64,000 nucleotides of DNA, taken from NCBI RefSeq assembly GCF_000154445.1, contig NZ_DS499564.1; one strand, written 5' to 3'. Below the pieces are notes generated by a model that was not told where the DNA came from, did not search any database, and was given only the letters and a program-made list of their open reading frames with translations. This DNA comes from Intestinibacter bartlettii. GTDB taxonomy: Bacteria > Bacillota > Clostridia > Peptostreptococcales > Peptostreptococcaceae. Positions 26,036 through 36,826 of this stretch are shown piece by piece. A program made the translations under genes and the position numbers. The first letter of the stretch is position 1; each line of letters begins with the position of its first letter.

Positions 26036-27448
26036 TTATCTTAAATTAGTTTGACCCATAATATCTAAATCAATTGTTCTTGCCGCTTTCCTTCCATCGG
26101 AAATTGCCTTGCATACTAAAGATTGTCCACTTCTCATATCACCTGCTGCATAAACGCCTTTTACAGATGTTCTTTTAAATTCATCAGTTTTTACATTTCC
26201 TCTTTCATCAAGTTCTACTCCTAAGTCCCCAAGTAATGTTTCGTGTTCTGGATGTAAAAATCCTAATGCAAATAATGCTAAGTCACATTCTATTTCAAAA
26301 TCAGAATCAGCTATCTCTTCCCTATTTTCATCTAATTTAATTGCATGTAATTTATTAACTATACCAGCTTCACCACTAAACGCTGTAGGTTTAACTGAAT
26401 ATTCCCTTATTCCACCCTCTTCAAATACTGGATTTTTAGTCATTGCTGAAATTTTTCCCCAGAAACTTGCTCCTTTTGAATCTCTCTCACTTTCTGAAGA
26501 ACGTTGAAGTTGATATACATTTTTTGCACCTTGTCTTATAGCAGTTCCGACACAGTCGTTTGCTGTATCTCCACCACCTATTACAATTACATTTTTATTC
26601 GTAGCTAATATCTCATCTTCATCTACTTCTAACCCTCTATTTCTCTTATTTTGTTGTTTTAAGTAATCCACTGCAAAATGGAGCCCTTTTAGTGAACGTC
26701 CTGGAATAGGTAAATCTCTTGCTTGAGTTGCTCCACCAGTTAAAACAATTATATCGTATTCTTTTTTTAATATTTTGGCTGGATAATCTCTTCCTACCCA
26801 TATATTTGTTTTGAATTTAATTCCCTCTTGTTTTAATAAATCTACTCTTCTATCTACAACCCATTTTTCTAACTTAAAATCTGGTATACCATAAACCAAA
26901 AGTCCACCAATTACATCATCTCTTTCAAATACTGTTACATCATAACCAGCTTTGTTTAATTGATCTGCACAAGCAAGACCTGCAGGACCAGAACCAATAA
27001 CTGCGACAGTTTTTCCTACTCTTACTAGTGGTGGTTTTGCAGTTATCCATCCTTCTTCAAAAGCCTTATTTATAATACTGAGCTCCATATTCTTACAGCC
27101 AACAGGTTCTTTTATAGCTCCTAAAACACATGCCTTTTCACATAATCCAGGACATACAGTTCCTGTAAATTCTGGGAAGTTATTTGTTTGGAGTAATCTA
27201 TCTAATGCATCTTTCCATTGTCCTCTATATACTAAGTCATTTATTTCTGGAGCTGCATTTCCAAGCGGACATCCATATTCAGATGTACAAAATGGTACTC
27301 CGCAGTCCATGCATCTTGCTGCTTGTATTTTTACTTTTTCATAATTCATAGGTATATATATTTGATTAAAGTCTTTAATACGTTCTTCTACTGGACGCTT
27401 GCTCTGATTCTCACGTTCAAATTCTATAAAACCAGTTTCTTTTCCCAT
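26036..27448 (-). CDS. gltD: Glutamate synthase [NADPH] small subunit GltD
   Basis: The 470-residue flavoprotein has two cysteine clusters for Fe-S centres near the N-terminus (CMDCGVPFC and CPGLCEKAC), an FAD-binding VIGSGPAGLACADQL, and an NADPH-binding VIGGGDTANDC. It passes electrons from NADPH to GltB for reductive synthesis of two glutamates from glutamine and 2-oxoglutarate. It lies 12 bp downstream of gltB, in one operon. Length is standard. Confidence 0.96.
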   Translation of the reverse strand: MGKETGFIEFERENQSKRPVEERIKDFNQIYIPMNYEKVKIQAARCMDCGVPFCTSEYGCPLGNAAPEINDLVYRGQWKDALDRLLQTNNFPEFTGTVCPGLCEKACVLGAIKEPVGCKNMELSIINKAFEEGWITAKPPLVRVGKTVAVIGSGPAGLACADQLNKAGYDVTVFERDDVIGGLLVYGIPDFKLEKWVVDRRVDLLKQEGIKFKTNIWVGRDYPAKILKKEYDIIVLTGGATQARDLPIPGRSLKGLHFAVDYLKQQNKRNRGLEVDEDEILATNKNVIVIGGGDTANDCVGTAIRQGAKNVYQLQRSSESERDSKGASFWGKISAMTKNPVFEEGGIREYSVKPTAFSGEAGIVNKLHAIKLDENREEIADSDFEIECDLALFALGFLHPEHETLLGDLGVELDERGNVKTDEFKRTSVKGVYAAGDMRSGQSLVCKAISDGRKAARTIDLDIMGQTNLR

Positions 27449-27460
27449 TTTTGTCCCCCC

Positions 27461-30400
27461 TTATACTGCTTGATATTCACTTATTAGTTTTTTATACATC
27501 TTAGGTATAACCCTAACAATATTAAATTTTTCTTTATCCCAATTGTCTAATATCATTTTTGATTTTTTACTTTCTGTGTATTCGAAGTGTTTTTCTATCA
27601 GATTTCTTAATATTACTTCATCCTCTGTGTCTATTAATTTTTCAATATCTGCACTGTTTACTATGCCATGATTTAATTTGCCTTTTAGTTGTTTATCTGG
27701 ATCATATACAAAGACTTTACCACCACTCATACCTGCTGCAAAGTTTCGACCTATATCACCTAATATAACAACTGTTCCTCCAGTCATATATTCACAACCA
27801 TGATCTCCAACACCTTCAACAACTGCTGTTGCTCCTGAAAGTCCTTTTCCAACATAGTCATTGCAATCCCCTGTCAAATTAATTGTTATACCCTTCATTC
27901 CAAATGCCATAAAACTTTGACCTGTACTACCAGTTAAATTTAAAGTAATTGTATCGTCCGGTAATCCTTCAGCCCCATAACGTTTTGCAATTTTTCCACT
28001 TAACATAGTTCCTACTGTACGATTTATATTTTTAATTTTGAAATCACCAGTTACTTTTGTTTTATTTTCTAAACTTGGTTTTGCAAATTCTATTAATTTT
28101 AAATCATAAGCAGTATCTATTCCATGATCTTGATTTATAATCTTTCTACCAACTATTCTTTGTGGTAAATTAGGTCTATAAAGTATTGATGAAAAATCTA
28201 AGTCTTTTGTTTTTTCATTTTTTAAAAGTTTATTTATTTCTAACTTATCAACTCTACCTATCATTTCATCCATAGTTCTAAATCCAAGCTCGGCCATTAT
28301 CTCTCTTACTTCTGTGGCAACAAATGTGAAATAATTTATAACATGTTCAACTTTTCCTTTAAATTTTTTTCTAAGCTCTGGATTTTGTGTTGCAACACCC
28401 ATTGGGCAAGTATTTGAATGACATTTTCTCATCATCATACATCCCATAACTACAAGTGGTGTTGTTGCAAATCCGAATTCTTCAGCACCTAAAAGTGCTG
28501 CAACTACAACATCTTTACCTGTTCTCATTTGTCCATCAGTTTGCAGGGTAACTCTACTTCTCAAGTTATTCATAAGAAGTACTTGGTGGGCTTCTGAAAG
28601 CCCTAATTCCCATGGGCCACCTGTATATTTTATTGATGTATAAGGAGCTGCACCTGTTCCCCCATCGTATCCAGATATCAATATAAGGTCTGCCTTAGCT
28701 TTTGCAACTCCTGCTGCTACTGTCCCAACACCAACTTCTGAAACTAGTTTTACTGATATATTAGCTTTTGGGTTTACACTTTTTAAATCATGTATTAATT
28801 GTTCTAAATCTTCTATTGAATATATATCATGATGTGGTGGTGGTGATATCAAATCTATTCCTGGTATAGCATGACGAACCTTTCCTATCTTTTCATTTAC
28901 CTTTGGCCCTGGAAGTCTACCACCTTCACCTGGTTTTGCTCCTTGTGCCATTTTTATTTGTATTTCTTTTGCATTTACTAAATATTCAGCAGTTACTCCA
29001 AATCTACCTGATGCAACTTGTTTTGTTGCACTCATTGTTATAGTTTTAAATCTCTTTGAATCTTCTCCACCTTCACCAGTATTTGAACGACCTCCCAAAG
29101 TGTTCATTGCTGTTGCTAATGTTTCATGAGCTTCTTTACTAAGTGAACCGAAACTCATTGCACCACTCACAAATCTCTTAACAATCTCTGATACTGGCTC
29201 AACTTCATCTATTGATATACTTTCTGATTCCTTAAATTTAAGCAATCCACGAATAGTACATAATTCTTCAGCTTGGTCATCTATCGCTTTAGAAAAATTC
29301 TTGAATAATTTATAATCATTTTCTCTAACACTTTTTTGTAAAGTTGTTATAGTATAAGGATTAAACATATGTTTTTCTTCATTTCTTCTATAATTATATT
29401 TTCCACCAAGTTCTAATGTATCTATTGGATTTCTAAGTTTATTATAGGCAATATTGTGTCTTATCAAAGTTTCTTTTGCTATTATATCAAGTCCTATACC
29501 TTCTATTCTTGTTGGAGTTCCAGTAAAGTATTTTTCTACTACATCACTATTTATTCCAATACATTCAAATATCTGTGCACTTCTATAACTCTGTATTGTT
29601 GATATACCCATTTTAGAGATTATCTTCAATAATCCATGACAAATAGCTTTATTGTAGTTTTCTTTTAAAACATCTGCACTCTTATGACCCACATATAATT
29701 CTTTTTTAGCTAATTGATCTATAGTTTCATAAGCTAAGTAAGGGTTGATTGCTGTTGCACCATATCCTATTAATAATGCAAAATGCATTACTTCTTTTGC
29801 TTCACCAGTTTCTAGTATAATATTCACATTTGTTCTCAATTTATTTTTTATTAAATAATGTTGTAATGCACTAGTTGCTAATAATGCCGGTATTGGGGCT
29901 TGTTGCTTATTTATATTTCTATCAGATAAAATTATTACATTGTATCCTTCTAATATTGAATCCTTTGCTCTTTCACATAATAAATCTAATGCCTCAACTA
30001 AATCTTGACCTGTTCCTGGTGATCTAAATAACATAGGAATTTTTACGGCTCTAAGACTCTGATTATTTATCTTGCTTATTTTTTCTAAATCTACATCTGA
30101 TAATATCGGTGTGTCTAATTGTATAAATGTATAATCTTTTTTATCGTTATCAAGCAAGTTTGTCTTTTGACCAACTATTGTAACTAAACTCATTATAGAT
30201 TCTTCTCTAATTGGGTCTATAGGTGGATTTGTTACTTGCGCAAATAACTGTTTAAAATAGTTATAAAGTAGTTGCGGCTTTTTAGATAAAACAGCAAGAG
30301 GTGTATCGTCTCCCATAGAACCTTGAGGTTCTTTTCCATCTCTGGCCATTTGAGCTAAAACTATTTTTATATCTTCATATGTATATCCAAATGCTTGTTG

Positions 30401-31831
30401 TCTTTGCAATAAAGTATCTTCATCACCTTTTGGTAAGTATGACGGTTGTGGAATTTTATCCAAAGTTAGTTTATTTCTTTTTAGCCAACCTTCGTAATCA
30501 TATTCTTCAAATAATTCTTTTTTAACCTCTTCATCTGGGATTATTCTTCCCTGTTCCAAATCTAGCATAAATATTTTACCTGGTTCTAAACGACCGCTAT
30601 ATTCTACATTTGCTGGTTTTGTTTCCAATACACCTGTTTCTGATGCCAATATTACAAACCCATCTTTAGTTATTGTATATCTAGATGGTCTAAGCCCATT
30701 TCTATCTAACATAGCACCAAGTTGAATCCCATTTGTAAATGCTATAGCCGCTGGTCCATCCCAAGGTTCCATTATTGCTGCATGATAGTTATAATATGCT
30801 TTTTCTTTTTCATCCATAAGCTCATTGCCATTCCAAGCTTGTGGAATAAGCATTGTCATAGCTTCTGTTAGTGATTTTCCTGTTGATATTAGAAGTTCAA
30901 ATGCATTATCAAGAGTTGCAGAATCAGAACAGTTTGGTGTCAATATCGGAAATAGCTCTTCTAATCCATCTTTAAATTTATCTGACTTTAATACTCCCTC
31001 TCTTGCATTCATCCAATTTCTATTTCCCATAATAGTATTTATCTCCCCATTATGAGCCAAATATCTGAATGGTTGTGCCAAATCCCAAGTTGGGAATGTA
31101 TTTGTTGAATAACGTTGATGAATTAAGGCTAATGCAGATTTAAAATTCTTGTCGCTCAAATCCTTATAAAAACTTCCTATCTGTCTAGCTAAAAGTAATC
31201 CTTTATAAATTATTGTTCTACTTGATAAACTAGGAATATAGAAATATCCTTTGTTATGCATAGTAGAATTTCTAACTGCTATTTCAGCTTTTTTTCTTAC
31301 AATAAATAACTTTCTTTCAAACTCTTCTGTTGTATAACTTTCCTTATCTATAAATACTTGTTTGATTAAAGGCTCACTACCTTTTGCTATTTCCCCAATA
31401 GCATTACGGTCAACTTCTACATCTCTCCATCCTAAAAGCTTTAAACCTTCTTCTCTTAATATTGTTTCGAAAATTCCTTCACATTCTAAATCTTCATCAG
31501 ATTCACGAGGGAGAAACATCATCCCGACTGCATATTCTCCTTCACCTGGCAAATCTATATTCAGTTCTTCACATTTCTTTTTAAAAAATTCATGTGGTAT
31601 TTGAATCATTATGCCTGCACCGTCACCAGTAGTTTCATCACATCCGGTTGCACCCCTATGTGATAAGTTCTGCAGAATCATCAATCCTTTTTGAACTATT
31701 TCATGTGATTTTTCACCTTTTATACTTGCAATAAAACCTATACCACAATTATCTTTTTCAAATTTAGGATCATACAAACCCTGTTTTTTAGGTAATCCGA
31801 TGTTTGGAATACTTTGTTTTACTTCCATCAT
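27461..31831 (-). CDS. gltB: Glutamate synthase large subunit GltB
   Basis: The start is set at ATG 31831 (a second ATG follows at 31828), 4-7 bases after GGGAGG; an in-frame start at 31891 lacks a ribosome binding site. The 1456-residue protein contains the class II amidotransferase with Cys29 in NCGIGF (mature N-terminal nucleophile), a central domain, the FMN-binding synthase domain with GGTGAAP, the 3Fe-4S site CMMMRKCHSNTC (C-x5-C-x4-C), and the C-terminal GXGXG beta-helix domain. It makes glutamate from glutamine and 2-oxoglutarate together with GltD. Confidence 0.96.
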   Translation of the reverse strand: MMEVKQSIPNIGLPKKQGLYDPKFEKDNCGIGFIASIKGEKSHEIVQKGLMILQNLSHRGATGCDETTGDGAGIMIQIPHEFFKKKCEELNIDLPGEGEYAVGMMFLPRESDEDLECEGIFETILREEGLKLLGWRDVEVDRNAIGEIAKGSEPLIKQVFIDKESYTTEEFERKLFIVRKKAEIAVRNSTMHNKGYFYIPSLSSRTIIYKGLLLARQIGSFYKDLSDKNFKSALALIHQRYSTNTFPTWDLAQPFRYLAHNGEINTIMGNRNWMNAREGVLKSDKFKDGLEELFPILTPNCSDSATLDNAFELLISTGKSLTEAMTMLIPQAWNGNELMDEKEKAYYNYHAAIMEPWDGPAAIAFTNGIQLGAMLDRNGLRPSRYTITKDGFVILASETGVLETKPANVEYSGRLEPGKIFMLDLEQGRIIPDEEVKKELFEEYDYEGWLKRNKLTLDKIPQPSYLPKGDEDTLLQRQQAFGYTYEDIKIVLAQMARDGKEPQGSMGDDTPLAVLSKKPQLLYNYFKQLFAQVTNPPIDPIREESIMSLVTIVGQKTNLLDNDKKDYTFIQLDTPILSDVDLEKISKINNQSLRAVKIPMLFRSPGTGQDLVEALDLLCERAKDSILEGYNVIILSDRNINKQQAPIPALLATSALQHYLIKNKLRTNVNIILETGEAKEVMHFALLIGYGATAINPYLAYETIDQLAKKELYVGHKSADVLKENYNKAICHGLLKIISKMGISTIQSYRSAQIFECIGINSDVVEKYFTGTPTRIEGIGLDIIAKETLIRHNIAYNKLRNPIDTLELGGKYNYRRNEEKHMFNPYTITTLQKSVRENDYKLFKNFSKAIDDQAEELCTIRGLLKFKESESISIDEVEPVSEIVKRFVSGAMSFGSLSKEAHETLATAMNTLGGRSNTGEGGEDSKRFKTITMSATKQVASGRFGVTAEYLVNAKEIQIKMAQGAKPGEGGRLPGPKVNEKIGKVRHAIPGIDLISPPPHHDIYSIEDLEQLIHDLKSVNPKANISVKLVSEVGVGTVAAGVAKAKADLILISGYDGGTGAAPYTSIKYTGGPWELGLSEAHQVLLMNNLRSRVTLQTDGQMRTGKDVVVAALLGAEEFGFATTPLVVMGCMMMRKCHSNTCPMGVATQNPELRKKFKGKVEHVINYFTFVATEVREIMAELGFRTMDEMIGRVDKLEINKLLKNEKTKDLDFSSILYRPNLPQRIVGRKIINQDHGIDTAYDLKLIEFAKPSLENKTKVTGDFKIKNINRTVGTMLSGKIAKRYGAEGLPDDTITLNLTGSTGQSFMAFGMKGITINLTGDCNDYVGKGLSGATAVVEGVGDHGCEYMTGGTVVILGDIGRNFAAGMSGGKVFVYDPDKQLKGKLNHGIVNSADIEKLIDTEDEVILRNLIEKHFEYTESKKSKMILDNWDKEKFNIVRVIPKMYKKLISEYQAV

Positions 31832-32081
31832 AATTCCTCCCTTAAGTATATTGAATACATCTCTATTTATGAAAATTAATTCCCATCCCAAATTAATAAT
31901 GTAATTTATATTATAGTTAAGTTTTCAGAATTATGCATTTTTTTAAAAAATTATTTCATTTTTATTTTTTAATATCTCATTTTTTTGTTTTACATAAATA
32001 CTAATTTTGATGTAATTATTAATTTAAATATGTTTTTATATTGTTTTATCTACTACATTTTTTATATTTTCTTTTATTTCT

Positions 32082-32135
32082 AAAAAATAGTGAATATAAA
32101 AGAAATCTCACTCTATTCTAATATATTCACTATTT
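32082..32135 (-). terminator. Terminator of the second MATE gene
   Basis: AAATAGTGAATAT (32085-32097) pairs with ATATTCACTATTT (32123-32135); the minus strand continues with a T-run. Confidence 0.8.
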
Positions 32136-32167
32136 TTATTTTATCTAAATTCTATATCTAATAATTT

Positions 32168-33532
32168 CTAATCAATATTAGACACTTCTTGCTTAAAATA
32201 TTTCTTACAGATATGTTTTTTATAAGAAAAATAAAGTAATGCAAACATAATAAGTATACTAACTGAATAACTGCTATAAATAACCTTCATATCGTGAAAA
32301 TATTTAAGCAAAACGGAACACCATACAACCCTAAAAATACAGTGAGCAAATAATGCTATTATCATAGGTTCAAATGTCTTTTCTATCCCACGCAAACTAC
32401 CAATATAAATTTGGTTGATTGCATAAAAAACATAAGAAGGAAATACAATTCTAATACTTTCAAGACCTACTTTTATAACTTGTAAATCATGAGTAAAGAG
32501 TCTTAATATATATGGAGCAAAAATATTTAAAATGATTATAAATATAATTGAAATATATACACTCAATTTTAAACTTATATTTATTCCTTCTTTCACCCTT
32601 TCATATTCTTTTGCTCCGAAATTTTGCCCCACAAATCCTGTAACCGCAAGACCCAAAGAGAATAATGGAAAATATAAAAAACCTTCTACTTTTCCAAATA
32701 CAGTCATTCCTGCCATAGCTTCTGCTCCAAATGAATTTATACTAGATTGTATTATTAAAGATGATATACTCATAAAAATTGCTTGTAATCCTGCTGGTAT
32801 CCCAACAAGAAATATGTCTTCTATATATCCTTTGTAAATTCCTATTTGTTTTAAATTTATTCTACATTCATCATCTAGGTGCATTATTTTCCACAAGACT
32901 AAAAGTGCCGCTAATATCTGTGAAACTAATGTTGCAATAGCTGCCCCTTTAACTCCCCATCCAAAATAAACAATAAATAAAATATCTAAGATTAAGTTTA
33001 ATACACATGAAAAGACCAAAAAGTATAATGGGTCTTTTGTATTTCCAAGTGCCCTAAGAATTGCAGTTCCTATGTTATACAATAGTTGAAATGTTATACC
33101 TAAAAAACATATTTTTAGATAATCTACAGCCAAATAGTATACATCCTTTGGTGTTTGAAGTAAATTTATAATAGATTTCATAAATATAAGACTTCCAATA
33201 GTAAAAACTATTCCCAAGACAATACTTATTAAAAGCGAAGTCGCTATACTTTTTCTAAGTTTTTCATATTCATGTGCACCAAACTGATTTGCTATAACTG
33301 CACTTACTCCTGTCGATAACCCTATAAAAAAATTAACTATAACCGCTATCAAAAGTCCAGTAGAACCAATTGCTGCTAAAGCATCTGTCCCTACATATTG
33401 ACCTATGATTGCAGTATCTGCAATATTATAAAATTGTTGTAAGATTTGCGATAATAGAATTGGAATAGTAAACATAAATAATTGCTTTGGAATATCACCA
33501 TAAGTCATATCAACCTGACACTTTGCTTGCAT
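32168..33532 (-). CDS. MATE-family efflux transporter
   Basis: The ATG at 33532 lies eight bases from AAGGAGG and is preferred over an in-frame TTG two codons upstream. The 454-residue protein has about twelve transmembrane segments. Motifs of the DinF/NorM-like clade are QFYNIADTAIIGQYVGTDAL, IGLSTGVSAVIANQFGAHEY and GVKGAAIATLVSQ. It exports unknown organic cations or metabolites. No regulator is adjacent, in contrast to the MATE gene at 14318. Confidence 0.92.
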   Translation of the reverse strand: MQAKCQVDMTYGDIPKQLFMFTIPILLSQILQQFYNIADTAIIGQYVGTDALAAIGSTGLLIAVIVNFFIGLSTGVSAVIANQFGAHEYEKLRKSIATSLLISIVLGIVFTIGSLIFMKSIINLLQTPKDVYYLAVDYLKICFLGITFQLLYNIGTAILRALGNTKDPLYFLVFSCVLNLILDILFIVYFGWGVKGAAIATLVSQILAALLVLWKIMHLDDECRINLKQIGIYKGYIEDIFLVGIPAGLQAIFMSISSLIIQSSINSFGAEAMAGMTVFGKVEGFLYFPLFSLGLAVTGFVGQNFGAKEYERVKEGINISLKLSVYISIIFIIILNIFAPYILRLFTHDLQVIKVGLESIRIVFPSYVFYAINQIYIGSLRGIEKTFEPMIIALFAHCIFRVVWCSVLLKYFHDMKVIYSSYSVSILIMFALLYFSYKKHICKKYFKQEVSNID

Positions 33533-33629
33533 ATACAAAACCTCCTTTATACTTAATGTTATTCTAGATAAAGAATATCATTACAGTATAATAAGAAGTA
33601 TCGCCAAAAATTTATATCATAGGTATAAC

Positions 33630-33673
33630 AAAAAGCATATAACCTTATAACAAAATGTTATCAAGCTATATGC
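33630..33673 (-). terminator. Terminator of the zinc-ribbon membrane protein gene
   Basis: GCATATA (33635-33641) pairs with TATATGC (33667-33673), with an inner hairpin GATAACA/TGTTAT; on the minus strand a T-run follows. Confidence 0.75.
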
Positions 33674-33693
33674 CTTCATCTATAATATTTATT

Positions 33694-34491
33694 TTAAAAT
33701 AATTTATCCATTGTAACTTCATATTTGACAGGTTTATATAATTTTAAAACCTCCCAATAAGAATTTTCATCTCTGACATTCGCTAAAAATTCATCAAATT
33801 TATCTGATGTGTAATTGAAATGTAAATTATATAATTTGTTAACAACATCTTTAGAATTATAATAAACTTGTATATATATTCTTTCTAAATTTATTTCTCC
33901 CCTAACATTTCTTGTTTGAAATTGACGTATCAAAGTACAACAACATAAGTCTTTATAAATTAAATCCGTCGGTCTTATACTATATATTATTTCGTCCTCA
34001 TAACAATTAAATCTTTTGTGTAAAAACTCTTCAAATGAATCCATTAAAATATCTAACTTTATGTTTGTTTCGTCAAATCCATTTTTATTTAAGATATCAT
34101 TAAATATTTGCTTTGCTTGACTAGTTTCATTTATCTTTACTGCTTTCCCTTCACTATTTAAAGATGATACTGTCTTATATCCATCAATGATTACATTATA
34201 TTCAAGAAAATAAGACATAATGGCATTCCAAAATATATAAAATATTATTGCTAAGAAAGATACTATGCCAACCCTAATCATAAAATCTACTTCCATAAAG
34301 TTTAGAAAATAATATATTAAATAGAAAATCATAAAAAATGATAATAAGTTGATTATTTTTACTACACCTTTAGATTCAACTTCATATACTGTGCCACATT
34401 GTTCACATTTTATCCTTACACATTCGTTCCCCAGTGTTTTAAGTCTAGTTAATAAATCAATTTTACAATTACATTTACTACAAGATTTCAT
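33694..34491 (-). CDS. Zinc-ribbon membrane protein of unknown function
   Basis: The start ATG at 34491 follows GAGGGGGGA; a start 13 codons upstream would overlap that site. The 265-residue protein opens with CSKCNCK and CEQCGTVYEV, two cysteine pairs that form a zinc ribbon. Two transmembrane helices follow at about 45-65 and 70-95, then a cytoplasmic C-terminal domain of 165 residues without recognisable motif. It is monocistronic between MATE and arg genes. No known family or function is recognised. Confidence 0.8.
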   Translation of the reverse strand: MKSCSKCNCKIDLLTRLKTLGNECVRIKCEQCGTVYEVESKGVVKIINLLSFFMIFYLIYYFLNFMEVDFMIRVGIVSFLAIIFYIFWNAIMSYFLEYNVIIDGYKTVSSLNSEGKAVKINETSQAKQIFNDILNKNGFDETNIKLDILMDSFEEFLHKRFNCYEDEIIYSIRPTDLIYKDLCCCTLIRQFQTRNVRGEINLERIYIQVYYNSKDVVNKLYNLHFNYTSDKFDEFLANVRDENSYWEVLKLYKPVKYEVTMDKLF

Positions 34492-34593
34492 ATAAATCCC
34501 CCCTCGTTGACTTAAAATTTTTAATTTCAACTATAATTTTATTATAGCATTGAAAACATTTTCTTGCTTCATATTTAGCCTTTTTATAGATAC

Positions 34594-34634
34594 AAAAAAG
34601 ATGTCTTTAATAAATTCAATTATAAAAGACATCT
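34594..34634 (-). terminator. Terminator of argCJBD
   Basis: AGATGTCTTT (34599-34608) pairs with AAAGACATCT (34625-34634); the minus strand continues into TTTTTTG. Confidence 0.85.
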
Positions 34635-34668
34635 TCCTTTATTTTATAAAATATTTTTATTTAGAATT

Positions 34669-35859
34669 CTATAAACATTCTTTTAAGATTTCTAATCCTT
34701 TATTTATTTCATCCATTGATATTACAAGTGGTGGTAATAATCTTATTACATGTTCTCCTGCTGTTAGTATTAATAATCCTTTTTGTGCAGCCACTTTTTC
34801 TATTTCTGATGCGCTACCTTTTATTTCGATACCTATCATTAGGCCCTTACCTCTGACTTCAACTATTTCGTCTAAGCCCCAAGATTTCACTGTATCCATT
34901 ATATAATCACCTTTTTTAGCTACATCTGCTAAAAATTCTGGTTTAGCTAATTCATCTAAGACAACATTTGCTGCAGCCATAGCTAATGCATTTCCTCCGA
35001 ATGTTGTTCCGTGATCTCCAGGAACTAATACATCTGATACTTTTTCATCAGCTAATATTCCGCCAACAGGTATACCACCAGCTAAACCTTTTGCCATTGT
35101 TACTAAGTCTGGTTTTATATCGAATTCTTGGAATCCAAATAATTTACCTGTTCTACCCATACCTGCTTGAACTTCATCACAAATTACTACTATATCTTTT
35201 TCTTGGCAAAGTTTCACTGCTTCTTCTATAAAGTCTTTATCGATTGGATATACTCCACCTTCACCTTGAACTGCTTCAAATATAAATGCACATATTGTTT
35301 CATCTTTTAATGCTTCTTTAAATGCTTCTATATCATTTTTTTCTACGTATTTATATCCAGTTGGTAGTGGATAGAAATATTTATGATAAGCTTCTTTTCC
35401 TGTAGCCATTAATGATGCCATTGTTCTACCATGGAAAGATTTATTTAAACTTAAAATTGTACCTCTATCTCCTCCATATTTTAAGTCACTATATTTTCTA
35501 GCTATTTTCATAGCTCCTTCATTTGCTTCTGTTCCTGAATTACAGAAAAATACTTTGTCATATCCACTTAATGCAATTAATTTAGCCCCAGCTTCTACAT
35601 GTGGTTGATTGAAGAATATATTTGAGCTGTGAAGTAATTTTGCTGCTTGATATTGTATAGCTTCCACTAAACCTTTATGTCCATATCCTAAAGAAGAAAC
35701 CCCTATACCACTAGTAAAATCAACATATTTTTTCCCATCTATATCTGTTATAGTTGCGCCTTCACCTTTATCCATTACAACAGGAATTTGAGCGTATGTT
35801 TTCATAAAGTTCGCATCCCATTTTTCTTGTATATTTTTTACTTTTTGTGTTAATTCCAT
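34669..35859 (-). CDS. argD: Acetylornithine aminotransferase
   Basis: The 396-residue class III aminotransferase has CDEVQAGMGRTGK, the PLP lysine Lys257 in TMAKGLAGG, NSGTEANEGAMK and HGTTFGGN. It converts N-acetylglutamate semialdehyde to N-acetylornithine, with glutamate as donor. Last gene of argCJBD; argF, argG and argH are not in the window. Confidence 0.95.
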   Translation of the reverse strand: MELTQKVKNIQEKWDANFMKTYAQIPVVMDKGEGATITDIDGKKYVDFTSGIGVSSLGYGHKGLVEAIQYQAAKLLHSSNIFFNQPHVEAGAKLIALSGYDKVFFCNSGTEANEGAMKIARKYSDLKYGGDRGTILSLNKSFHGRTMASLMATGKEAYHKYFYPLPTGYKYVEKNDIEAFKEALKDETICAFIFEAVQGEGGVYPIDKDFIEEAVKLCQEKDIVVICDEVQAGMGRTGKLFGFQEFDIKPDLVTMAKGLAGGIPVGGILADEKVSDVLVPGDHGTTFGGNALAMAAANVVLDELAKPEFLADVAKKGDYIMDTVKSWGLDEIVEVRGKGLMIGIEIKGSASEIEKVAAQKGLLILTAGEHVIRLLPPLVISMDEINKGLEILKECL

Positions 35860-35931
35860 TTAAATTCTCTCCCTTTTCAATATATTATTTATCTTCCCAT
35901 AAACTCCTAACTATTCATAAAATACAAATAA

Positions 35932-36780
35932 TTAATCAATTAAAGTTCCTACACCTGCATCTGTAAATAATTCAGTTATAATTGAATGTCTAACTCTACC
36001 ATCTAATATATGAACTTTTTTAACCCCTTGGTTTAAAGCATCTATACAACTATTTATTTTTGGAATCATACCACCTGTTATAGTTCCATTTTCAAATAGT
36101 ATTGGTAAATCTTCTTTATATACATGTGATATTAAACTTTCATCCATTGAAGGTTCTTCTAATAAACCTGGTACATCTGTTAAAAGGATATATTTTTCTG
36201 CTTTAAGTGCACCAGCTATTGCAGAACCTGCGATATCTCCATTTACATTATAAATATTGCCTTCTCTATCAGCCCCCACTGTTGCTATCATAGAAATATA
36301 TCCAGCATCAAGATTGTCTTTTATTATTTCTGGATTTACCTCAACAATTTTTCCTACATATCCTAAATCTTCTTTTGTAGGTTCACAGATTAGCATGTTT
36401 CCATCTATACCACAAAGGCCAACTGCCTTACCGCCTCTTTCATTTATTTTTAATACTAGTTCTTTGTTAACTTTTCCAGCAAGAACCATCTCAACAACTT
36501 CCATCGTATCTTCATCTGTATATCTTAAACCATTTACAAATTCACTTTGTATTTTTAATCGGTCTAGCATTTTATTTATTTCTGGTCCTCCGCCATGTAC
36601 TACAACTATGTTAATTCCAACGTAACTCATAAGAATTATATCTTCCATAACTGCTTCTTTTAATCTTTCGTTTTTCATAGCATTTCCACCATATTTTATT
36701 ACCATAGTTTTTCCACTATGCTTTTCAATATATGGAAGCATTTCAATCAACATTTTTGCTTTATCATCATTAAATTTCAT
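35932..36780 (-). CDS. argB: Acetylglutamate kinase
   Basis: The 282-residue amino acid kinase begins the catalytic fold with VIKYGGNAM, followed by VVHGGGPEIN and the arginine-sensitive-type N-terminal helix EKHSGKTMVIK. The end has KINSCIDAL and RVRHSIITELFTD. It phosphorylates N-acetylglutamate. Located between argJ and argD in one operon, 46 bp after argJ. Confidence 0.96.
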   Translation of the reverse strand: MKFNDDKAKMLIEMLPYIEKHSGKTMVIKYGGNAMKNERLKEAVMEDIILMSYVGINIVVVHGGGPEINKMLDRLKIQSEFVNGLRYTDEDTMEVVEMVLAGKVNKELVLKINERGGKAVGLCGIDGNMLICEPTKEDLGYVGKIVEVNPEIIKDNLDAGYISMIATVGADREGNIYNVNGDIAGSAIAGALKAEKYILLTDVPGLLEEPSMDESLISHVYKEDLPILFENGTITGGMIPKINSCIDALNQGVKKVHILDGRVRHSIITELFTDAGVGTLID

Positions 36781-36826
36781 AATTATTCATCCCCCATTTC
36801 AACCTTATATTATTTTAGTTATATCT

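Noticed and set aside
36257..36625. Open frame of 122 codons on the plus strand inside argB
   Set aside because: Low-complexity Ser/Pro/Ile composition typical of the reverse frame of a real gene.
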